Positions 1 to 8,401 of a DNA stretch of 14,737 nt are shown here, in pieces (position 1 is the stretch's first letter; the number at the start of each line of letters is the position of its first letter). The notes beneath the pieces were generated by a model. That model was not told where the DNA came from and searched no databases. It saw nothing but the letters and a program-made list of their open reading frames with translations. Source of the stretch: Gammaproteobacteria bacterium. GTDB taxonomy: Bacteria; Pseudomonadota; Gammaproteobacteria; Berkiellales; Berkiellaceae. The stretch covers positions 1 to 14,737 of the forward strand of contig VGTX01000007.1 in the NCBI GenBank assembly GCA_016874315.1, read 5' to 3'. Made by a program: the position numbers and the translations under genes.

Positions 1-765
1 ACACTCTTTTAATCCTAAACGTACTTTTTTCGACAATGTTTTTTGATGTCGGTCAGATTGCGAAGAAATAGCAACATGGAAAAACACCATGATAAGAGCC
101 TGGCAAATTAACAATACAATCATTTGATAAAGAAGGGACTGATCCCAAGTAGGATTATTGGTATTCATGAAATACTTAACTTGAGCTTTAATTGTTGAAC
201 TGCCCCACCAGCCAGCAGCATAAGTTGCTAAATTTGCTGCTAACGAAAAAATACTATAAAGCCGTGGTGAATCTTTATGTCCTGTGATTTCAATAATCAC
301 TCCCCAACAAAGCATATTCAGCATAATCGAGGACCACATTTCAGCTGCAACGTAAAAAATAGTGATATACCAACTATTTAACAAGCTAATTAACTCATGT
401 TGTCCAGAGAAATGCAGATGAAATGCTTCTTGATATGGTAAAACACAGAATGTCAAAATAGAAAAGATTAACGCAAAAACCGCATTCATAATGAAGAATG
501 TTTTTCTTTGACCAACAGTAGTCTGAATTTTTATAGCAAACCATGTAAACACAATTGCCGCGGGCATAATCCCGAAAATTTTCAAATATGATAAAGCTTG
601 ACTTGGGAGTGTCGGGTCAGCTAATAAAATCGTTATTTTTAATGTTCGAAGAATGCTATAGACAAAAGAGACTAGAAAAAGAACAATAATCATCAATATT
701 GTCTGCTTTTGCTCTTTTTGCTCAACTGGCCAGAAAAACCATTTTATTTTTTCTATTAAATTCAT
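1..765 (-). CDS. tlc: ATP/ADP translocase (NTT/Tlc family), N-terminal half, cut by window edge
   Basis: Translating the minus strand from the ATG at 765 gives 255 codons without a stop, running off the left edge. The protein resembles the N-terminal half of Rickettsia/Chlamydia-type nucleotide transporters, which usually have about 500 residues and 12 membrane helices. Seen: a WPVEQ motif near residue 12 (WPIE in the family), YSILRTLK at 36-43 matching the family's Y-x-x-LR-x-x-K block, FLK/YLK-type segment at 60-65 followed by MPAA, and FYVAAEMW at 137-144 matching the conserved FY-x-x-AELW block. Lys43 and Glu142 correspond to charged residues reported as important for transport in characterised NTTs. 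At least five hydrophobic segments are present. Such carriers exchange host ATP for bacterial ADP or import other nucleotides across the inner membrane; which substrate applies here cannot be read. No clear ribosome binding site precedes the start, so the exact start is less certain than the family. Confidence 0.87.
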   Translation of the reverse strand, partial: MNLIEKIKWFFWPVEQKEQKQTILMIIVLFLVSFVYSILRTLKITILLADPTLPSQALSYLKIFGIMPAAIVFTWFAIKIQTTVGQRKTFFIMNAVFALIFSILTFCVLPYQEAFHLHFSGQHELISLLNSWYITIFYVAAEMWSSIMLNMLCWGVIIEITGHKDSPRLYSIFSLAANLATYAAGWWGSSTIKAQVKYFMNTNNPTWDQSLLYQMIVLLICQALIMVFFHVAISSQSDRHQKTLSKKVRLGLKEC

Positions 766-955
766 AATGATATGTCGTTCTTGAATTATTTAAGCACTTT
801 CAATAATGTACCATATTTCTCAACAAATCCCAATCATTTTGCACGTAAAAATATCCAATTCCACTGCACTCGTATACGATCAGGTGGCTATACAAAAATA
901 GCATGTTTGCGAAGATGTGTTAGTCTACACTCAATGCTGCAAAGAATTTTTCAAT

Positions 956-1489
956 ATGCAAAAACGCTCTCCAATTATCCTTTCAGGCTTTATTTTCGCT
1001 ATCTTACTTCCTATCTCATTAGCATGGATTGCTATTTTTATGCTTCATTCTGAACGATGGACTCCAATTTTCTATGCACATGGTCAACTTGCCACCCCAG
1101 GCCATAGAATGCACATGCACGGATATGCAGATCAGTGGACAATTTGGATTATTAACGACTCTCTAACAGACTCATCATCCCAAGAATTAAATGCATCATG
1201 GTCAACTGAAATTGAAAAAATACCTGGATTTTTCGAGCAACATCTCATCAAAACAGAGCATATTGCCTTAAATGAATGTCCCATCGATATTCAAAATTAT
1301 TTCTCAAAAACAGATACAAATCCTACTCATCCTGCCCTTGCAATTAGCGACCCTGATGGGTATTTAGCACTCACTTTCATAGACGAATCCGATCCACATC
1401 ATGTCCTGGCCGATCTGAAAACTCTCTTGAAATTTAAATCTGCACGCAAACCACCGACGCCTGATTCAACCGATTGTGCAAAAGCATAA
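956..1489 (+). CDS. Cox-cluster membrane-anchored protein (gammaproteobacterial family between SURF1 and Cox15)
   Basis: The product is 177 residues from the ATG at 956; an upstream in-frame ATG at 917 would add 13 residues with no hydrophobic character, so I prefer 956. Residues 5-28 form a single membrane segment. Then comes WTPIFYAHGQL, like the W-x-P-x-x-x-x-HG-x-L block of the small uncharacterised proteins encoded next to cox15 in Pseudomonas and Legionella, and the C-terminus has ISDPDGYLALTF followed by LADLKTLLK, resembling the D-P-x-G-x-L and L-x-DLK-x-LL ends of that family. The fold looks thioredoxin-like, but the cysteines that many relatives carry in the centre are missing. It heads the heme A / copper assembly operon and probably helps cytochrome c oxidase assembly in the inner membrane; that role is inferred from context. 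Confidence 0.7.
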   Translation: MQKRSPIILSGFIFAILLPISLAWIAIFMLHSERWTPIFYAHGQLATPGHRMHMHGYADQWTIWIINDSLTDSSSQELNASWSTEIEKIPGFFEQHLIKTEHIALNECPIDIQNYFSKTDTNPTHPALAISDPDGYLALTFIDESDPHHVLADLKTLLKFKSARKPPTPDSTDCAKA

Positions 1490-1515
1490 ACATTTTTAGT
1501 AATAGGATTGCCCTC

Positions 1516-2469
1516 ATGAATAAACCCTCATTTTCCTGGACTATTATGATATTTTGGACACTATGTGTCATTACATTGGGCGCTTATACTCGTCTTTCTG
1601 ATGCAGGACTTGGATGTCCAGACTGGCCAACGTGCTATGGTCAATGGTTTTTAGAGGCCAATGCAGCTTCGGATTTATCACACTCTGATTGGATAAAAGG
1701 CTGGATTGAAATGATTCATCGATACCTTGCCGGATCGCTCGGCCTTTTTGTATTTTTTATCACTTACCAAGCTTGGGTCCGTCAAGAAATTCAATTTAAA
1801 ACAGTAATGATTTTTTGGGGATTAATTATTTTTCAAGCATTATTAGGAATGTGGACTGTTACTCTCAAACTCAATCCAATCATTGTATCCGCACACCTTT
1901 TAGGAGGATTACTTTTGCTTATTGGAGCTGTCATTTGTAACACAACCCCTGAATCACGAACCTCCGCACAACAAAAAAACCTCATTTTAATCAGATGGGT
2001 ATGTGTAATATACACTCTTCAAATTTTATTAGGAGCCTGGGTCAGTACAAATTACGCTGGCTTAAGTTGTGCAAACCCATGGACATGCCAGCCCATGCAT
2101 TGGTCTGGATTGCTCGATGCATCTAAAAATCTGTTCACCCCAGATAGCAACCCTCTACTGATATATTCGACCACGCAGAAAGCATTGATTCAATTTATTC
2201 ATCGAATCAATGCAATTATTTTAGGATATGCTCTGTTTTACACACGTCATTGTTTTTGGAAAACCAACGATCCTTTACGTGCAACACTTGATGCTGCATG
2301 CCTTTTATACATTGTACAACTTATGATTGGAATATTGCTCGTTGCTTTATACTTGCCGTTTACAATTGCATTAATGCACAATATATTTGCCGCCTTACTT
2401 GCTATTCCTATTATGTCTGCGATAGCCTCTTTTTATGGGTCATCTAAGATTTCCATTCAATCAAAATGA
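1516..2469 (+). CDS. ctaA: Heme A synthase (Cox15/CtaA family)
   Basis: Converts heme O to heme A in the inner membrane for aa3-type cytochrome oxidase. The 317-residue protein has about eight hydrophobic segments and the four histidines expected for the two heme sites: His68 (EMIHRY), His127 (SAHLLGG), His229 (FIHRIN) and His288 (MHNIF). Two cysteine pairs, Cys34/Cys40 in GLGCPDWPTC and Cys185/Cys191 in GLSCANPWTC, lie in periplasmic loops as in the Bacillus CtaA/gammaproteobacterial type; the GAYTRLSDAGLGCPDWP block is typical. The start at 1516 is chosen because TAGGA lies 9 bases upstream; an upstream ATG at 1474 would overlap the previous gene. The stop codon overlaps the next start, so synthesis of heme A and heme O enzymes is coupled. 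Confidence 0.92.
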   Translation: MNKPSFSWTIMIFWTLCVITLGAYTRLSDAGLGCPDWPTCYGQWFLEANAASDLSHSDWIKGWIEMIHRYLAGSLGLFVFFITYQAWVRQEIQFKTVMIFWGLIIFQALLGMWTVTLKLNPIIVSAHLLGGLLLLIGAVICNTTPESRTSAQQKNLILIRWVCVIYTLQILLGAWVSTNYAGLSCANPWTCQPMHWSGLLDASKNLFTPDSNPLLIYSTTQKALIQFIHRINAIILGYALFYTRHCFWKTNDPLRATLDAACLLYIVQLMIGILLVALYLPFTIALMHNIFAALLAIPIMSAIASFYGSSKISIQSK

Positions 2470-3329
2470 TGTTGCGCGCTTTTATTATCCTCACAAAACC
2501 CAAAGTGCTTATGCTTATGATGCTCACAACATTCGCAGGCATTATCCTCGCACCAACACCATATCCATCTACGATCACAATTCTTCTCATTATTTTTGGA
2601 CAAGCTTGTATTGCCGGATCGGGCGCTGTTTTAAATCATATATTCGATAGAGTGGCTGATGCGAAAATGTCGCGAACAAATCAACGCCCTCTAGTCAAGA
2701 AATCTGTTCCAATCAACCACGCATATTTATTTGCACTTGCTCTTTGGATTGTTGGATCTATTTTAACGTTAATATCTGCAAATCAATTAACTTGGCTGTT
2801 AACCACTGCTGGTGCAATTGGTTATGCCGTAATCTATACATGCTTTTTAAAAACAGCTACCCCACAAAATATTGCTCTTGGAGGCCTCTCTGGCGCAATA
2901 CCACCATTACTTGGCTGGGTAGCTTGCACAAACTCTATAGATCCAGGCGCACTACTGTTGTCAGCAATTATTTTTGCATGGACCCCTGCTCATTTTTGGG
3001 CACTTTCAATTGGAAAAAAATCAGATTATGAAAAAGCCAATATTCCGATGCTTCCGGTCACTCATGGTATAAAAATAACAAGTTATTTTATTATCAGTTA
3101 TACAATTCTTCTTATTCCGCTATGCCTATTAGTTTGGCTCACAGGAATGTGTTCAATTGTTTATGCAATACTTTCTTGCGCTTTAAATATTTGGTATCTG
3201 TACATTAACTTAAAACTTGTATATGAACCTGAAAAATATGCTATGCGTAGTTTTTACCTATCCATTAGCTATCTTTATCTATTATTTTTCATCATGATTA
3301 GCGACCATCTTTATAGGAGATTTTTATGA
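2466..3329 (+). CDS. ctaB: Protoheme IX farnesyltransferase (heme O synthase)
   Basis: UbiA-family prenyltransferase that adds a farnesyl group to heme b, giving heme O, the substrate of the enzyme encoded just upstream. The 287-residue length fits the family. The first aspartate motif is NHIFDRVADAKMSRT, Asn57-x3-Asp61-x3-Asp65, followed by NQRPL; the second is SDYEKANIPMLPV near residues 186-198. Several membrane helices follow each motif. The start overlaps the ctaA stop (ATGA) and a second in-frame ATG follows directly at 2469; either could be used. The stop overlaps the start of the SCO gene (ATGA), so three consecutive genes are translationally coupled. Confidence 0.94.
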   Translation: MMLRAFIILTKPKVLMLMMLTTFAGIILAPTPYPSTITILLIIFGQACIAGSGAVLNHIFDRVADAKMSRTNQRPLVKKSVPINHAYLFALALWIVGSILTLISANQLTWLLTTAGAIGYAVIYTCFLKTATPQNIALGGLSGAIPPLLGWVACTNSIDPGALLLSAIIFAWTPAHFWALSIGKKSDYEKANIPMLPVTHGIKITSYFIISYTILLIPLCLLVWLTGMCSIVYAILSCALNIWYLYINLKLVYEPEKYAMRSFYLSISYLYLLFFIMISDHLYRRFL

Positions 3330-3973
3330 CAAATGTTGGACGCACTATTGGCGGGATCGTGCTTTTCATGAGCGCTATGTTGCTTGGCGTATTGATTAAA
3401 TCACGACAATACACACCAACTCCTGAGCCTGTTATGCAACTCAAAACAGGAATTATTTTTCGCAACACAGAAACATTACCTCCACTCACTTTTACCGATC
3501 AGGCTGGTCTGAATTGGACGCCAAAAAAAATATATGGAAAATGGTCTCTATTTTTTTTTGGCTACTCTCAGTGCCCTTCATTTTGCCCTGAAATTCTAGA
3601 AAAAATGGACTTAATTGGAAAAAATTTCAGCAGCAACGAACTCGAATGCTTGTTCGTATCAATCAACCCATCTTATGATTCACCAAAAGTTCTCTCAAAT
3701 TTCTTAGAACAATACCCTACGCCAATTCGCGGATTAAGTGGATCTAGTACATCTGTTAATCAATTAGCCACATTTTTTAAAATTCATGTCGAAGAAGCAA
3801 AGGGTCAAGTGCAACATATTGAACATGCCTCAGCACTTGTTTTGGTCGATCCATATGGAAGACCTTGCGGAATTTTTACTGAGTTAGATGATATTTCACA
3901 AGTTATCGCTGATATTCATACAGCACAAAAACAATTACGGTATACATTATTCAGCACACAAGATATTGCGTAA
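3326..3973 (+). CDS. SCO1/SenC-family copper chaperone for cytochrome oxidase
   Basis: Thioredoxin-fold protein that delivers copper to the CuA site of cytochrome c oxidase on the outer face of the inner membrane. In the 215 residues I see a signal anchor at about 8-24, then the copper-binding motif CPSFC (Cys83, Cys87) after FFGYSQ, and the third ligand His167 in IEHASALVLVDPYGR, where the V-D-P-x-G-R ending is the family signature. TATAGGAGA ends six bases before the ATG and gives a strong ribosome binding site. It closes the cox assembly operon; the structural oxidase genes are not in the window. Confidence 0.92.
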   Translation: MTNVGRTIGGIVLFMSAMLLGVLIKSRQYTPTPEPVMQLKTGIIFRNTETLPPLTFTDQAGLNWTPKKIYGKWSLFFFGYSQCPSFCPEILEKMDLIGKNFSSNELECLFVSINPSYDSPKVLSNFLEQYPTPIRGLSGSSTSVNQLATFFKIHVEEAKGQVQHIEHASALVLVDPYGRPCGIFTELDDISQVIADIHTAQKQLRYTLFSTQDIA

Positions 3974-3979
3974 CTTATA

Positions 3980-4018
3980 TGATGGTAATTCTTAAAATTT
4001 ATTATTGAACTACCATCA
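3980..4018. repeat. 8-bp inverted repeat between convergent genes
   Basis: TGATGGTA at 3980-3987 and TACCATCA at 4011-4018 form a perfect 8-bp inverted repeat around a 23-base AT-rich spacer, midway between the convergent SCO and HtrA genes. The position suits a bidirectional terminator, but no T-run follows either arm, so I only record the repeat. Confidence 0.4.
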
Positions 4019-4040
4019 ATAGAGCTTTAATAGCAAAAAT

Positions 4041-5096
4041 TTATTCAATTGACTCGCGCTTTACAATTGTTGCGGAAATAGTCAGTGGTTTTCCTTCGCG
4101 CATTAAAAAGATATTTGCGTTTTCGCCAGGACGCATTTCGGTTACTTTCTGTCGCACATCTGAGCTATCTCTCATCTTTTTATTGTTAATTTTTATAACA
4201 ATATCTCCAGGAAGAATACCTGCAATCGCAGCTGGTGATTTTGCATAAACTGCACGCACTAAAACCCCCTCACCTTGAGGATAATGAAAGAGCTTCCTAA
4301 TATCTGAATTTAATTCCGCCATAATTAATCCCAACCAACCACGCTCAACCTGACCAGTACTAATCAAATCATTCATAATTTGTTGTGCATATGTAATAGG
4401 AATCGCAAATCCAATTCCATTATTACCGCCAGAGCGACTCAATATTGCTGTATTCACCCCAATGACTTCACCATCAAGGTTAATCAGCGCTCCTCCTGAG
4501 TTCCCCGGATTAATAGAAGCATCTGTTTGAATATAGCCCTCATATAAATTCAAACCCAGATTCTTCCGATTTAAAGCACTCACAATCCCTTGCGTTACAG
4601 TTTGTCCCACTCCAAATGGGTTTCCAATCGCCAACACAACATCACCTACTTGTAATGCTTCGGAATCTCCAAGTTTTGCAACTGGTAAATGATCGCCGTT
4701 TATTTTCACAACCCCCAAATCTGAAGGAGGATCGTAAGCAATGACTTTGCCAGGAAATTCTCGACCATCTTCCATTTTAATAATCAAATCTTTCGTGTCT
4801 TTTATCACATGATAATTTGTTAAAATATACCCATCCTTTGAAACGATAAATCCCGATCCCATTGAACGAATACTCGGTCCATCCTCCTCAACATCATCTG
4901 CGAGAAATTCTTTCACCGGAGAGTCTGAATAGATTGGAGAAAAATCTTTTTTTAAGGATTTTTCCACTTGAATTGCAACAACGCATGGATTCGCTTTTTT
5001 AACTGCAGAAGCAAAAGACAGTTTTGAAGATCCGGAACTGTAAGCAACTGTTGAACCAAGCATCACAAGAAATATTGCTAACTTTTTAAACCACAT
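4041..5096 (-). CDS. Single-PDZ periplasmic serine protease of the HtrA family (DegS/DegQ-like)
   Basis: Envelope-stress protease. Read from 5096, the 351-residue protein begins MWFKKLAIFLVML, a signal peptide or N-terminal anchor. The trypsin-like catalytic triad is complete: His96 (LTNYHVI), Asp126 (PPSDLGVVKI), Ser200 (PGNSGGALIN). One PDZ domain follows at roughly 250-345 (GWLGLIMAEL, GVLVRAVYAKSPAAIAGILPGD). One PDZ and a length near 350 match DegS rather than the two-PDZ DegP/DegQ of about 450 residues, although the cleavable-looking N-terminus leaves location open. The start is placed at 5096 because AGAGG lies 9 bases upstream; upstream in-frame ATGs at 5141 and 5105 are less well placed, the latter abutting the same AGAGG. 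It is divergent from qmcA, with about 90 bases of shared control region. Confidence 0.9.
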   Translation of the reverse strand: MWFKKLAIFLVMLGSTVAYSSGSSKLSFASAVKKANPCVVAIQVEKSLKKDFSPIYSDSPVKEFLADDVEEDGPSIRSMGSGFIVSKDGYILTNYHVIKDTKDLIIKMEDGREFPGKVIAYDPPSDLGVVKINGDHLPVAKLGDSEALQVGDVVLAIGNPFGVGQTVTQGIVSALNRKNLGLNLYEGYIQTDASINPGNSGGALINLDGEVIGVNTAILSRSGGNNGIGFAIPITYAQQIMNDLISTGQVERGWLGLIMAELNSDIRKLFHYPQGEGVLVRAVYAKSPAAIAGILPGDIVIKINNKKMRDSSDVRQKVTEMRPGENANIFLMREGKPLTISATIVKRESIE

Positions 5097-5126
5097 TATT
5101 TTCATCCTCTTTTCAATGATTATGAG

Positions 5127-5155
5127 TTGACAACTTGACAATACATTATGATAAT
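5127..5155 (+). promoter_or_regulatory. Predicted sigma70 promoter of qmcA-ybbJ
   Basis: TTGACA at 5127-5132, 17 bases of spacer, and GATAAT at 5150-5155 give a perfect -35 and a five-of-six -10 box. A start near 5162 would leave a leader of about 27 bases. A second TTGACA at 5135 is eight bases further but has no -10 at normal spacing. Divergent transcription of the HtrA gene begins on the other side of this region. Confidence 0.62.
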
Positions 5156-5188
5156 CAATCAGATAATATTATTTCTTGAGGAGATCTC

Positions 5189-6094
5189 ATGCCCGGATTT
5201 ATTGCACTCATATTGTTGGCGTTTATCACCGTTTTGATCTATCAATCCGTTGTTCAAATTCCTCAAGGGTACTCTTACACCTTAGAACGCTTTGGCCGAT
5301 ACATCCAGACATTGGAGCCAGGATTACATATGATTTTTCCTATCATCGATCGGATCGGTGCGCGAATTAATCTTATGGAGCGTGTTCTGGATATTCCATC
5401 ACAAGATGTTATTTCTCGTGACAATGCAATGGTTCGTGTTGATGGTGTGTGTTTCTTTAAAGTCGTTGAGCCCAGTTTCGCTGCATATCGCGTGCTGAAC
5501 CTCGAAAAAGCTGTTACAAATATTATTATGACGAATATCCGTACAGCACTAGGTAGTATGGATTTAGATGAGATGCTTTCTCACCGCGATCAGATTAATG
5601 AAAAACTTTTACATACAGTCTTGGGCGCAACAGAAAGCTGGGGACTAAAAATTACTCGTATTGAAATCCGAGATATTCACCCACCTCAAGATTTGATTAA
5701 TGCCATGGCTGCACAGATGAAAGCTGAGCGTGAAAAAAGAGCAAGAATTCTGGAAGCGGAAGGAATCAAGCAAGCAGAAATCTTAAAAGCAGAAGGTATC
5801 AAACAAAGCACGGTCCTACAAGCAGAAGCGTCTAAAGTCGCAAAATTCTTAGAAGCAGAAGCTCGGGAAAGAACTGCTCAAGCCGAGCAAGTTGCAACTG
5901 AAAAACTCAATGCAGCTCTTACCAATCCTCAATCCAGTTCTGCTCTACAATATTATTTAGGGCAACAATATATTGCTGCATTTAGTAAAATGGCAAATTC
6001 AGCCGGTAGCAAAACAGTATTTGTTCCATATGAAAATGGTTCGATGATTTCATCAATTGGAGCCATTAAGGAATTATTCGATCAAAAATCTTGA
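5189..6094 (+). CDS. qmcA: SPFH/stomatin-like membrane protein QmcA
   Basis: Stomatin/prohibitin-family scaffold of membrane microdomains and quality control; E. coli QmcA (YbbK) is the closest named relative. The 301-residue protein has one N-terminal membrane segment (4-22), then an SPFH domain starting VVQIPQGYSYTLERFGRY, with conserved LEPGLH and a SRDNAMVRVDGVCFF block near 78-92. Residues about 175-235 form a long charged helix with EAEGIKQAEILKAEGIKQ repeats, the coiled coil through which these proteins oligomerise into rings. GAGGAGA ends 6 bases before the ATG. It is paired with an NfeD-family gene 69 bases downstream, the usual partner. Its stop codon lies inside a hairpin. Confidence 0.92.
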   Translation: MPGFIALILLAFITVLIYQSVVQIPQGYSYTLERFGRYIQTLEPGLHMIFPIIDRIGARINLMERVLDIPSQDVISRDNAMVRVDGVCFFKVVEPSFAAYRVLNLEKAVTNIIMTNIRTALGSMDLDEMLSHRDQINEKLLHTVLGATESWGLKITRIEIRDIHPPQDLINAMAAQMKAEREKRARILEAEGIKQAEILKAEGIKQSTVLQAEASKVAKFLEAEARERTAQAEQVATEKLNAALTNPQSSSALQYYLGQQYIAAFSKMANSAGSKTVFVPYENGSMISSIGAIKELFDQKS

Positions 6095-6101
6095 TCGAAT
6101 A
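6075..6101 (+). repeat. 11-bp perfect hairpin covering the qmcA stop codon
   Basis: TATTCGATCAA at 6075-6085 pairs perfectly with TTGATCGAATA at 6091-6101 across a five-base loop; the TGA stop at 6092-6094 is in the right arm. No T-run follows, so it is not a standard terminator. It might stabilise the qmcA mRNA or reduce read-through into ybbJ. Confidence 0.55.
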
Positions 6102-6163
6102 GTCCCATAGACCAGATAGTAAGATCGGCAATATAGGACTCTAACACTTTAAGGATGATCGAT

Positions 6164-6640
6164 ATGTTTCTTGAAATTTCGTACCTTTGGATCGTGATTG
6201 CATTCATGGCATTTATTTTTGAATTAATTATTCCTGGAACATTCGCCTTCCTGTTTATAGGTATCAGCGCCTTGTTGACTGCAATCATTAGTATGCTATT
6301 TCAACTCAATTGGCTTATGAGTGTTGTCACATTTGGAATTTTTGCGATTGCAATTATTAGTTTTGGATGGAACAAATATGAGTCCTCTTGGAAAGTTAAA
6401 AAGCATGATAATCCTAATAGCTCAATAAATATGTTAGTCGGACAAGCTGGCACTGTATTATCGGTGCAAAATAATGAGCTCAAAATTAAAATTGACTCGC
6501 ATATTTGGTCAGCACAACTTGGCGCTGACGATAAGCCTGTTGATGTTGGAGCAACTGTTTGGGTAATTGGAGCGCATAAAATGACCCTGATTGTGAGCTC
6601 TCATCGAAAAACTGGGCAATCTGAGAAGACCCCTTTATAA
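6164..6640 (+). CDS. ybbJ: NfeD-family membrane protein (YbbJ-like)
   Basis: Short NfeD protein, partner of SPFH proteins in the inner membrane. From 6164 it has 158 residues: two to three hydrophobic helices at about 7-70 (YLWIVIAFMAFIFELIIPGT is characteristic, with the E-x-x-x-PG-x motif), then a soluble OB-fold domain beginning near MLVGQAGTVLS and ending VGATVWVIGAHKMTLIV. An ATG nine bases upstream (6155) is in frame, but AAGG directly abuts it and is properly spaced only for 6164. E. coli has the same qmcA-ybbJ pair, which supports both calls. Confidence 0.88.
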   Translation: MFLEISYLWIVIAFMAFIFELIIPGTFAFLFIGISALLTAIISMLFQLNWLMSVVTFGIFAIAIISFGWNKYESSWKVKKHDNPNSSINMLVGQAGTVLSVQNNELKIKIDSHIWSAQLGADDKPVDVGATVWVIGAHKMTLIVSSHRKTGQSEKTPL

Positions 6641-6675
6641 TATGATGAAGGACTATAAGACCTAAGACGTCACGA

Positions 6676-7992
6676 ATGAAATATCTTTATAAAGTTTTTA
6701 GAATTTTCTATATTGCACCGCTTTTTTGCCAAGCCGTTGGACTGCTCACATTAATCGACTCAGCAAAAGAGCATGCTCTTTCCTGGAAAGCTCAAGATTT
6801 GCAATCACGTAGTAATGAAATGACTGGTACTGTTGCACTCGGATCGTTATTACCCTCAATCTCACTCACTGCAAATCAATCCTCAGGGGTTTCCTATTCT
6901 GGAGCTTATTCTTACGGCTCCACAACTGTTCCGGGCGGTAATCTTCCTTATCATCAAACATCACTTGCAGCGCAAGTACAGATTCCAATTTATACTCCAG
7001 GCGCACTTGCCGGGTACTATGCTGCTGATAAGAAATCGGAAATCTCTACATATGACTATAAACTTTTTGAAGAAAGTTTTATTCTCAATCTTTGCTCTCA
7101 ATATTTTAATATTCTTAAAAGTGATAAAGCGCTCGCCCTTTCTCGCGAAGAATTAGAGATGAAAGCAAAATTTTACTCTGATGTTTCGGAGCAATATGAT
7201 GTTGGTCTTGTTGCAATGACTGATTTAAAAGAGGCTGAGGCAGCGCTCGATTTGGCTCGAGCTAATGAAATTCAGGCAGTCTTTCAACTTAATAGTGCAA
7301 AAGAACAGCTCGTTAATCTTATACAATTAACACCAGAATACTTACAGGATTTACCTAGTTCTATTGATGCAGCCTTACTTCCAGTCACGTCCGATCGTGG
7401 AACACATCCCAGTCTATTAAAAGCACGTGCCACTGTAGATCTATCTCAATACTTAGTAAATCAAGCTTATTCTGGATTTTCCCCCCAACTCGTAGGAGTC
7501 ACAAACTATTCATTATCACCTGTGAACCAAAATATATCACATTCCGTTTCTTCGATTAGTGCAGGACTCTCTTTAAGCTGGAGCCCTCCATACGGAGCCA
7601 CTTCGATTGCACATGTTCAGCAACAAAATTACGCACTTCAAGCCGCTCAAGCGCAGCTTATTCAAACTCATCACGATCATGAAACTCAATTAAAGATTGG
7701 GCATGCAAAATACGATAGTATGTTACGCCAAATTGAAGCGCAAAAAGTTGCGATTCGTGCCGCGACAATATATTTAGATGCTGTTGAAGCAAGCTATGAG
7801 GCAGGACAGCGCACAGCTTCAGATGTTTTAGCCGCTCAAAGCTCGCTCACACAACAGCGCCAACAACTCTTTAATCTTACATACGACAGCCTAACATTAT
7901 ATCTACAGCTTGGAATGCTTCACTGCTGTCCTATCGATGACCTATTACGCTCTTTAGATGAAATTTTAACAGAGTCTTGGAACTGGAACTAA
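6676..7992 (+). CDS. TolC-family outer membrane efflux protein
   Basis: The 438-residue protein has a probable signal peptide of about 20-25 residues (MKYLYKVFRIFYIAPLFCQ) and then LLTLIDSAKEHALSW, like the start of mature TolC proteins. The body has the expected pattern: alternating beta segments rich in Ser/Tyr/Gly (LPSISLTANQSSG, near 58-70) and long periplasmic coiled-coil helices (KEAEAALDLARANEIQAV; and near the end YEAGQRTASDVLAAQSSLTQ, the classic Y-x-x-G-x-x-x-x-x-D-V-L-x-A-Q block). Length and motif order fit a trimeric efflux or type I secretion channel. No periplasmic adaptor or inner-membrane pump is adjacent. It could export the peptides encoded just downstream, but this is only inferred from closeness. 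The best upstream Shine-Dalgarno-like AAGGA lies 20 bases away, so the start is not certain. Confidence 0.85.
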   Translation: MKYLYKVFRIFYIAPLFCQAVGLLTLIDSAKEHALSWKAQDLQSRSNEMTGTVALGSLLPSISLTANQSSGVSYSGAYSYGSTTVPGGNLPYHQTSLAAQVQIPIYTPGALAGYYAADKKSEISTYDYKLFEESFILNLCSQYFNILKSDKALALSREELEMKAKFYSDVSEQYDVGLVAMTDLKEAEAALDLARANEIQAVFQLNSAKEQLVNLIQLTPEYLQDLPSSIDAALLPVTSDRGTHPSLLKARATVDLSQYLVNQAYSGFSPQLVGVTNYSLSPVNQNISHSVSSISAGLSLSWSPPYGATSIAHVQQQNYALQAAQAQLIQTHHDHETQLKIGHAKYDSMLRQIEAQKVAIRAATIYLDAVEASYEAGQRTASDVLAAQSSLTQQRQQLFNLTYDSLTLYLQLGMLHCCPIDDLLRSLDEILTESWNWN

Positions 7993-8237
7993 TCTGCTAT
8001 CGGTTGCACCTGAATGCGAAAAAAGATGCACATCTTTTCTTTCAGAAAAGCTTTTGTTTCAGATTTAAAGGGCTGCAACCGATATTCATTAATCAAACGT
8101 GTTTGCTCTTCTCGCCATAAATCCCATGCCTTTTGACTAATATGCTCTATAAGATACTGTCCTAATGCATCCGAATATGGAGCTGTTTTCATTGCTGGAT
8201 GCTGGCCCTTAAGATACTGACAATATATGTTATCCAT
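7989..8237 (-). CDS. yggX: YggX-family Fe(II)-trafficking / oxidative-damage protection protein
   Basis: Small cytoplasmic protein linked to iron trafficking and protection of iron-sulfur clusters. The 82-residue sequence has Cys6 in the NIYCQYL start, then GQYLIEHISQKAWDLW and the EEQTRLINEYRL block matching the family's W-x-x-W-x-x-x-QT-x-LINE signature, followed by a K-x-FLKEKM segment. AAAGGT lies seven bases before the ATG. Its stop codon overlaps the TolC gene's stop on the other strand by 4 bases, so the genes meet tail to tail without a spacer. In E. coli yggX follows mutY and mutY is divergent from trmB; here mutY is absent between yggX and trmB. Confidence 0.88.
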   Translation of the reverse strand: MDNIYCQYLKGQHPAMKTAPYSDALGQYLIEHISQKAWDLWREEQTRLINEYRLQPFKSETKAFLKEKMCIFFRIQVQPIAD

Positions 8238-8296
8238 TGATGCTACCTTTATAAAAAAAGATTGGTAACCATTTTAGCGAGTCTTACCCAATAACT

Positions 8297-8316
8297 CTAT
8301 TATATAAAAATAATAG
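8297..8316 (+). repeat. 7-bp AT-rich hairpin upstream of the first peptide gene
   Basis: CTATTAT at 8297-8303 and ATAATAG at 8310-8316 pair around a six-base loop in the region between yggX and the first small peptide gene. The region 8238-8401 is otherwise non-coding; I found no convincing promoter in it. Confidence 0.4.
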
Positions 8317-8401
8317 AATGGAATTATCATGCCATAGACCTTACTTTATTATAAAAAATATTTTACAATTCATTGTGTTAATCGAACTATTAGAAAATAA
8401 T

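Noticed and set aside
772..1053. 93-residue plus-strand ORF between the NTT gene and the cox cluster
   Set aside because: It overlaps the cox-cluster protein in another frame, has no family-like pattern or clear ribosome binding site, and most of it lies in the divergent upstream region.
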